Assembly (NCBI GenBank): GCA_030609665.1
Contig: JAUWBW010000063.1
Coordinates: forward strand, 1 to 9,215
DNA length: 9,215 nucleotides
Direction: 5' to 3'
Source: Methanosarcinaceae archaeon
GTDB taxonomy: Archaea > Halobacteriota > Methanosarcinia > Methanosarcinales > Methanosarcinaceae
The notes under the pieces were generated by a model. That model did not search any database. It saw nothing but the letters and a program-made list of their open reading frames with translations, and was not told the DNA's origin. Made by a program: the position numbers and the translations under genes. Shown here one piece after another: positions 4,864-9,215 of the stretch (the first letter of the stretch is position 1; each line of letters opens with the position of its first letter).

Positions 4864-6300
4864 TCAGTATGTCCTTGCCACATACACTCTGGTAGTAGCA
4901 TCTGCACCGCATACCGGGCATTTTCCGGTAACGTTCTCATCCTGTCCGGTCGGGATCCCGAGTATTCCTGCGCCGATATCTTCTTCCAGTTTAAGACCGC
5001 ATTCCTTTACACCGCACCAGTGTACTCTTGCAATACCCTGTGGAAGTTTCTCTCGAACCTCATCAAGTGTCTCGCAATCGAATATGCGGCTCTGTACCTC
5101 ATCTTCTGCTTTTGCAAGCAGGTCTGCATGGATATTGTCGAACCTCTCAAGAATCTCATTCTTGATGTTGTCAAGCGGAATCTGTTCTTTATTGCCGGTG
5201 TCACGGCGTACTACCATGGCAGCATTATTCTTCAGATCCCTTGGTCCGATCTCAATTCTGATAGGAACGCCTTTCATTTCCCACTTATAATACTTGGCAC
5301 CCGGACGATTATCACCATCATCGATCTTGACACGTATGCCGGCAGATCCAAGAGTTGATCTTACATTTTCGCATGCTTCGAGAACTTCTGTTCCGTCCTT
5401 GAATATAATAGGTATGATCACGACCTGTATCGGTGCGATCTGTGGTGGCAGCACCAATCCCTTATCGTCACCATGTATGGAGATCATTGATGCTATGGAA
5501 CGCTCGGATATACCGTAGCATGTCTGGTGAGCTAAAATCTGCTCACCTTCGGGATCTTCGTATGTAATATCGAATGTCTTTGCAAAACTGTCACCCAGAT
5601 GGTGTGCAGTGCCGACCTGAAGTGTCTTGCCATCAGGCATCAGTGCATCGACCGCAATGGTATAATCCGCGCCCGGGAATTTGTCCCAGTCAGGGCGCTT
5701 CGATGGAAGGACCGGGATCCCAAGCTGGCGGTAGAATTCAATGTAGATGCGTATTGCTTCATCGACCTGTGCAGCAGCATCGTCCCATGTTGCATGGACG
5801 GTATGTGCTTCTTTGAATGATGTTATTTCCCTAAGTCTGATAAGCGGGCGCGTGTGTTTGGTTTCATACCTGAACGTGTTTACGATCTGGTAAAGTTTTA
5901 GTGGCAGGTCTGCGTGTGAACGGACCCAAAGTTTATACATTGGATAAATGGCAGTCTCGCTTGTCGGGCGAAGCGCAAGTTTGACATCAAGCGGATTGGT
6001 CCCGCCGTGTGTGACCCAGTATACCTCCTCTTCAAAGCCTTTGATGTGCTCTGCTTCCTTCATGAACTCATGTTCAGGGATAAGAAGTGGAAAGAGTGTC
6101 TCTTGATGGTCTTTGTCAAGCAATTCCCTGATGATGGCATAGACGTTCTTTCGGATTGAGAAACCAAAGGGATGCCATACGTATAATCCCTTAACAGGAT
6201 AACGTACATCCATTATCTCAGCTGTACGTAACAACTCATTATACCATTCACTGAAATTCTCTTTTGCAGGAAACGATGCTTCTTTTTCTTGTTCTGCCAT
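4864..6300 (-). CDS. proS: Prolyl-tRNA synthetase, archaeal/eukaryotic type
   Basis: A 478-residue class II aminoacyl-tRNA synthetase that charges tRNA-Pro in the cytoplasm. The catalytic core shows RPTSETAIYPMY (111-122), the motif 2 region FRYETKHTRPLIRLRE with FKEAHT (143-167), and the motif 3 region YGISER followed by HGDDKGLVLPPQIAP (276-290). The anticodon-binding domain follows from about 290. The C-terminal extension typical of the archaeal/eukaryotic form carries four zinc-type cysteines, C429, C434, C461 and C464 (WCGVKEC and CPVC), and ends VARTY. Length is normal for the type, and the bacterial editing insertion is absent. The ATG at 6300 gives the expected N-terminus (EWYNELLRTAEIMD). 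It has only a weak purine-rich stretch upstream and AT-rich promoter-like sequence around 6318-6356. It is divergent from polB. Confidence 0.97.
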   Translation of the reverse strand: MAEQEKEASFPAKENFSEWYNELLRTAEIMDVRYPVKGLYVWHPFGFSIRKNVYAIIRELLDKDHQETLFPLLIPEHEFMKEAEHIKGFEEEVYWVTHGGTNPLDVKLALRPTSETAIYPMYKLWVRSHADLPLKLYQIVNTFRYETKHTRPLIRLREITSFKEAHTVHATWDDAAAQVDEAIRIYIEFYRQLGIPVLPSKRPDWDKFPGADYTIAVDALMPDGKTLQVGTAHHLGDSFAKTFDITYEDPEGEQILAHQTCYGISERSIASMISIHGDDKGLVLPPQIAPIQVVIIPIIFKDGTEVLEACENVRSTLGSAGIRVKIDDGDNRPGAKYYKWEMKGVPIRIEIGPRDLKNNAAMVVRRDTGNKEQIPLDNIKNEILERFDNIHADLLAKAEDEVQSRIFDCETLDEVREKLPQGIARVHWCGVKECGLKLEEDIGAGILGIPTGQDENVTGKCPVCGADATTRVYVARTY

Positions 6301-6400
6301 GCTCTCACTCGATTATTAGGAATATTTTTTAGATAAATAGATGCATTGCTTATAGATATTTCCATTACTCGGTTCACAAATTTGAATAATTGGGTTTTGT

Positions 6401-6568
6401 CTATTCTTTTGGTATGTTGATTGGATCTGAAAGTTCACTGACACCAATGGTGATTTGTTTTTTATCAGGTCTATGGTCTCGACTGTATCCATATTCTCCT
6501 TTCCTCACCAAAACAGTACCATGAGGGAAAATAAAACAATCTTTTTCTTCATCATATCCAAACTTGGG
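6401..6568 (-). pseudogene. Transposase fragment, IS1634/IS4-like DDE family
   Basis: Between in-frame stops at 6571-6569 and 6403-6401, the minus strand encodes 55 codons without a start. They read KFGYDEEKDCFIFPHGT, then KGEYGYSRDHRPDKKQ, then ITIGVSELSDPINIP and KE. YSRDHRPDKKQ followed by a hydrophobic strand and a PI.IP turn is a hallmark I recall from IS1634/IS4-like transposases of Methanosarcina. Only a small part of a protein of several hundred residues remains. The upstream catalytic region and everything after the IP turn are missing, and I see no terminal repeats. This is an old, deletion-reduced insertion. It lies upstream of both proS (same strand) and polB (opposite strand); the 319-bp region holds no other gene. 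Confidence 0.8.
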
Positions 6569-6593
6569 CTAAAAACAAAACTCCAATCACAAA

Positions 6594-6602
6594 ACCTATA
6601 TG
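6594..6602 (+). promoter_or_regulatory. TATA-like box for polB
   Basis: ACCTATATG lies about 20-25 bp before ATG 6620. Typical archaeal spacing would put the start of transcription at or near the start codon, so the message may be leaderless. This fits the absence of a Shine-Dalgarno. Confidence 0.35.
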
Positions 6603-6619
6603 TCCTTTAAACACCACTT

Positions 6620-9215
6620 ATGCCTATGGACTTTCAGATAATAGATGCTGACTACACTCATGAAAATGAGAAACCTATAATCCGTCTTTTCGGGAGGGGA
6701 CGGGATGGTGAAAGCGTCTGCTGTTTTGTTCCGGGGTTTGAACCATATTTTTATGTTAATGCCGAAGGGGAACTTGATGAGTTGGTGACTCTAATAAAAG
6801 GGCAGTTCGAATCAGTTAAAAAGGTGGAGATGGTACAAAAATTCGAACCCATTGGATACCAAAAGTCCAAAAAACCGATGCTCAAGATCACCACACAGTC
6901 GCCGAAGAATGTACCTGAGATTCGTGATGACATCGCAAAACTGCCCGGTGTAAAAGCGGTCTACGAAACCGACATACTGTTTCGCAGTCGTTTCCTTGTT
7001 GACCGAGGATTTTGCGGCATGGGGTGGGTTTCTGCAGAACAGTCGCAGGATGCTGAAAACATGCGCCGCGATTGGATCACATGTGATAAAACAATAACCG
7101 CGCCGGATGTGAATGGCATTGAAAGCATCTCGAATGCGCCACTGAAAAATCTGGCATTTGATATTGAATGTCTGCCGGTTGATGGCGCAATGCCAACGCC
7201 GGAAACATCTGCTGTTATCATGATCAGTGTCTCGTTTGAACCGGCATATGAGGGACATGAATCCATTATACTTGTGCTAAAACAAATAGAAGGAATGGAT
7301 CGCGATGTTGAGATGTTCACTGATGAATCTAAACTTCTCAATCGCTTTTTTGAGATATTTCAGGATTATGACCCCGATATTGTTGCGGGGTATAACATAA
7401 ATGATTTCGATGTACCTTATATTACGGACAGGGTGAAGATACTGAACGAATCCGGCATGAACATCAAGTCAACCATTGGGCGCGATGGCAGGCAGATGAG
7501 TTACCGCAAGATCGGGAACTTTACGAGGGTCTCGATGCCGGGGCGCGTGGTTGTGGATGCGTTGCCGCTTGTCAAACGCCAGTACAGTCTTAAACGGTAC
7601 ACCCTGCGCAATGTTGCAAAGGAACTGCTTGACAGGGAAAAACTGGATGTTGAAGTATCGCAGATGGTCGAGTACTGGGAAGACGATGGCGAGAAGATAA
7701 GGAAATTCGTGGATTATGCACGCCGTGATTCGGAACTGGCTCTTGATCTTATATTGAAATTACAACTTCTGGATAAGTATGTGGCACTGGCGCAGGTCAG
7801 CGGGACGTTGCTTCAAGAAGTCGTGGATGGAGGGCAGACCTCCATGATCGACAATCTCATGCTTCGGGAATTCGGGAAGCGTGACCGCGTGATCCCGACA
7901 AGACCGAATGATGCTACCTCGTCTTTTAGGAGTAAACAAAGTGAATCGCTGAAAGGCGGCGAAGTGCTCGATCCAAGGAAAGGGCTGCTTGAGGATGTGG
8001 TGATACTGGACTACAAATCACTTTATCCAACTATCATGATGGCGTACAACCTTTGTTATACGAGTGTTGTGGAGCATGACCGTCCGGATGGGGAAATTAT
8101 AAAACCACCTTCCGGTGGGGAATTTGTTAGTTCAGAGGTGTCGAAAGGGATTGTACCATCGATCCTTGAAGACCTGCTAAACCGCAGGACTGAGACGAAA
8201 AAACGTATGAGGGACGCTAAGAGCGATGAGGAGTATCGGGTACTGGATGCGACCCAACTTGCACTTAAGATACTGCTGAACAGTTTTTATGGATACTCAG
8301 GCTACGTTCGCGCCAGGCTTTACAGTATGCAACTTGCAAATGCGGTAACAGGTTTTGGAAGGCAGAATATCCTGAACACGCGTACGCTTGTCAATGATAC
8401 CATTCACAACATCATTCTTCATGATAATAAAGCATACCTGACAGACGAGATTGAGCCGTCGCAGGTATCCGATACTGATAAAACTATCACACTGTCGGTC
8501 GTGTACGGCGATACGGACAGTGTTTTTGTGCAGTGCAGTTCCAAGGATGAGATTATGCTGGAGGATGCAGAACTTGTCGGGAACAAGATCTCAGGGATCG
8601 TGTCAGGTTCTCTTCCTGACCCGATGGAACTTGAGTTCGAATCGATCGCGAAGCGCGCCCTGTTCGTTGCAAAGAAACGGTACGCAATATGGGTGTTCGA
8701 GCGCGATGGTGATGGATGGAGTGACGAGATCAAGGTAAAGGGCATGGAAACCGTGCGGCGAGACTGGTGTGAACTTACATCAAAGACGCTCAGCAATGTG
8801 CTGGAGATGGTGCTCAAAGAAGGTGCGGTGGACAGGGCTGTTGAGTATGTCAGGGGTATTGTTGACAGGGTCAGGAACATTGATGTGCAAAAGGATACCG
8901 ATATGATCGATAATCTTACATTGACCCGTCAGTTCTCCAAGAAAAAGGAGAGTTACAAGAACAAGCAACCTCATATTACGGTCGTTGAGAAGATCAAGGC
9001 AAGGACAGGCATGTCCCCTTCGATCGGGGAGAGAATTCCGTTTGTCATCATTGCTGACAGGGGTCTGTTCGTAGACCGCGCGGAAGATCCTGATTATGTT
9101 CGCGAGAACAACATCCCGCTGGATGTGGATTATTACATCAAGAAACAGATATTGCCACCGGTCGAGCGGATACTTGGTGTGTTCGGGGTTGATATGGCTT
9201 CCCTTGATTATGATT
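6620..9215 (+). CDS. polB: Family-B DNA polymerase with proofreading exonuclease, 3' end outside window
   Basis: The frame is open for 865 codons and runs off the right edge. It starts MPMDFQIIDADYTHENEKP; a second ATG is at 6626. The exonuclease is intact: Exo I FDIE (D181, E183), Exo II YNINDFD (N259-D264), Exo III YARRD (Y366, D370). The polymerase is intact: motif A DYKSLYP (D464), motif B KILLNSFYG (K550), motif C YGDTDS (D631, D633), and KKRYA downstream. No intein interrupts the usual sites. It replicates or repairs chromosomal DNA with its clamp and loader. The last residues (QILPPVERILGVFGVD) align with the C-terminal part of the family, so only a few tens of residues should be missing. 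The stretch between motifs B and C is about 27 residues longer than I recall for Thermococcus-type enzymes. Confidence 0.97.
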   Translation, partial: MPMDFQIIDADYTHENEKPIIRLFGRGRDGESVCCFVPGFEPYFYVNAEGELDELVTLIKGQFESVKKVEMVQKFEPIGYQKSKKPMLKITTQSPKNVPEIRDDIAKLPGVKAVYETDILFRSRFLVDRGFCGMGWVSAEQSQDAENMRRDWITCDKTITAPDVNGIESISNAPLKNLAFDIECLPVDGAMPTPETSAVIMISVSFEPAYEGHESIILVLKQIEGMDRDVEMFTDESKLLNRFFEIFQDYDPDIVAGYNINDFDVPYITDRVKILNESGMNIKSTIGRDGRQMSYRKIGNFTRVSMPGRVVVDALPLVKRQYSLKRYTLRNVAKELLDREKLDVEVSQMVEYWEDDGEKIRKFVDYARRDSELALDLILKLQLLDKYVALAQVSGTLLQEVVDGGQTSMIDNLMLREFGKRDRVIPTRPNDATSSFRSKQSESLKGGEVLDPRKGLLEDVVILDYKSLYPTIMMAYNLCYTSVVEHDRPDGEIIKPPSGGEFVSSEVSKGIVPSILEDLLNRRTETKKRMRDAKSDEEYRVLDATQLALKILLNSFYGYSGYVRARLYSMQLANAVTGFGRQNILNTRTLVNDTIHNIILHDNKAYLTDEIEPSQVSDTDKTITLSVVYGDTDSVFVQCSSKDEIMLEDAELVGNKISGIVSGSLPDPMELEFESIAKRALFVAKKRYAIWVFERDGDGWSDEIKVKGMETVRRDWCELTSKTLSNVLEMVLKEGAVDRAVEYVRGIVDRVRNIDVQKDTDMIDNLTLTRQFSKKKESYKNKQPHITVVEKIKARTGMSPSIGERIPFVIIADRGLFVDRAEDPDYVRENNIPLDVDYYIKKQILPPVERILGVFGVDMASLDYD

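Noticed and set aside
6812..7341. Minus-strand open frames inside polB
   Set aside because: They are antisense shadows of the exonuclease domain. The + strand frame carries all family motifs.

Overview
The window looks like a piece of a methanogen-type euryarchaeal chromosome, most likely Methanosarcinales or a related ANME lineage. The evidence is the archaeal/eukaryotic-type prolyl-tRNA synthetase, a euryarchaeal family-B DNA polymerase, a Re-type citrate synthase homologue beside an isocitrate dehydrogenase, AT-rich archaeal-style promoters, and GGTGAT or GGAGGA ribosome-binding sites. The lineage is inferred from protein resemblance, not from a search.

Layout. At 1-371 (+) is the 3' part of a gamma-glutamylcyclotransferase-like gene. 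At 589-1431 (-) is a TatD-family metal hydrolase, followed on the same strand by a small broken antitoxin-like reading frame (453-592) that changes frame at an A8 tract. The hydrolase shares a divergent promoter region with an isocitrate dehydrogenase (1590-2618, +). That gene converges on a homocitrate/Re-citrate synthase-family gene (2723-4021, -) across a long hairpin that probably terminates both. Together the two enzymes would make 2-oxoglutarate through an incomplete oxidative TCA branch; aconitase is not in the window. The citrate synthase promoter carries two nested, concentric palindromes.

From 4022 to 4863 there is no intact gene. The stretch holds three copies of a degenerate repeat of about 60 bp whose palindromic arms co-vary, the C-terminal remnant of a small protein, and a MITE-like element of about 171 bp (4616-4786). 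That element has imperfect 26-bp terminal inverted repeats, an apparent 8-bp target duplication, and an internal hairpin built from CAGGAT-type repeats. No transposase is encoded in it.

Prolyl-tRNA synthetase (4864-6300, -) and DNA polymerase B (6620 to beyond the right edge, +) are divergent housekeeping genes. The 319 bp between them contains an unambiguous fragment of an IS1634/IS4-like transposase (6401-6568, -).

I found no defence system, CRISPR array, tRNA or rRNA. The interest lies in the small-scale architecture: the MITE and the start codon it donates, the co-varying palindromic repeats, the nested operator-like palindrome, and three gene remnants too short for ordinary gene calling.
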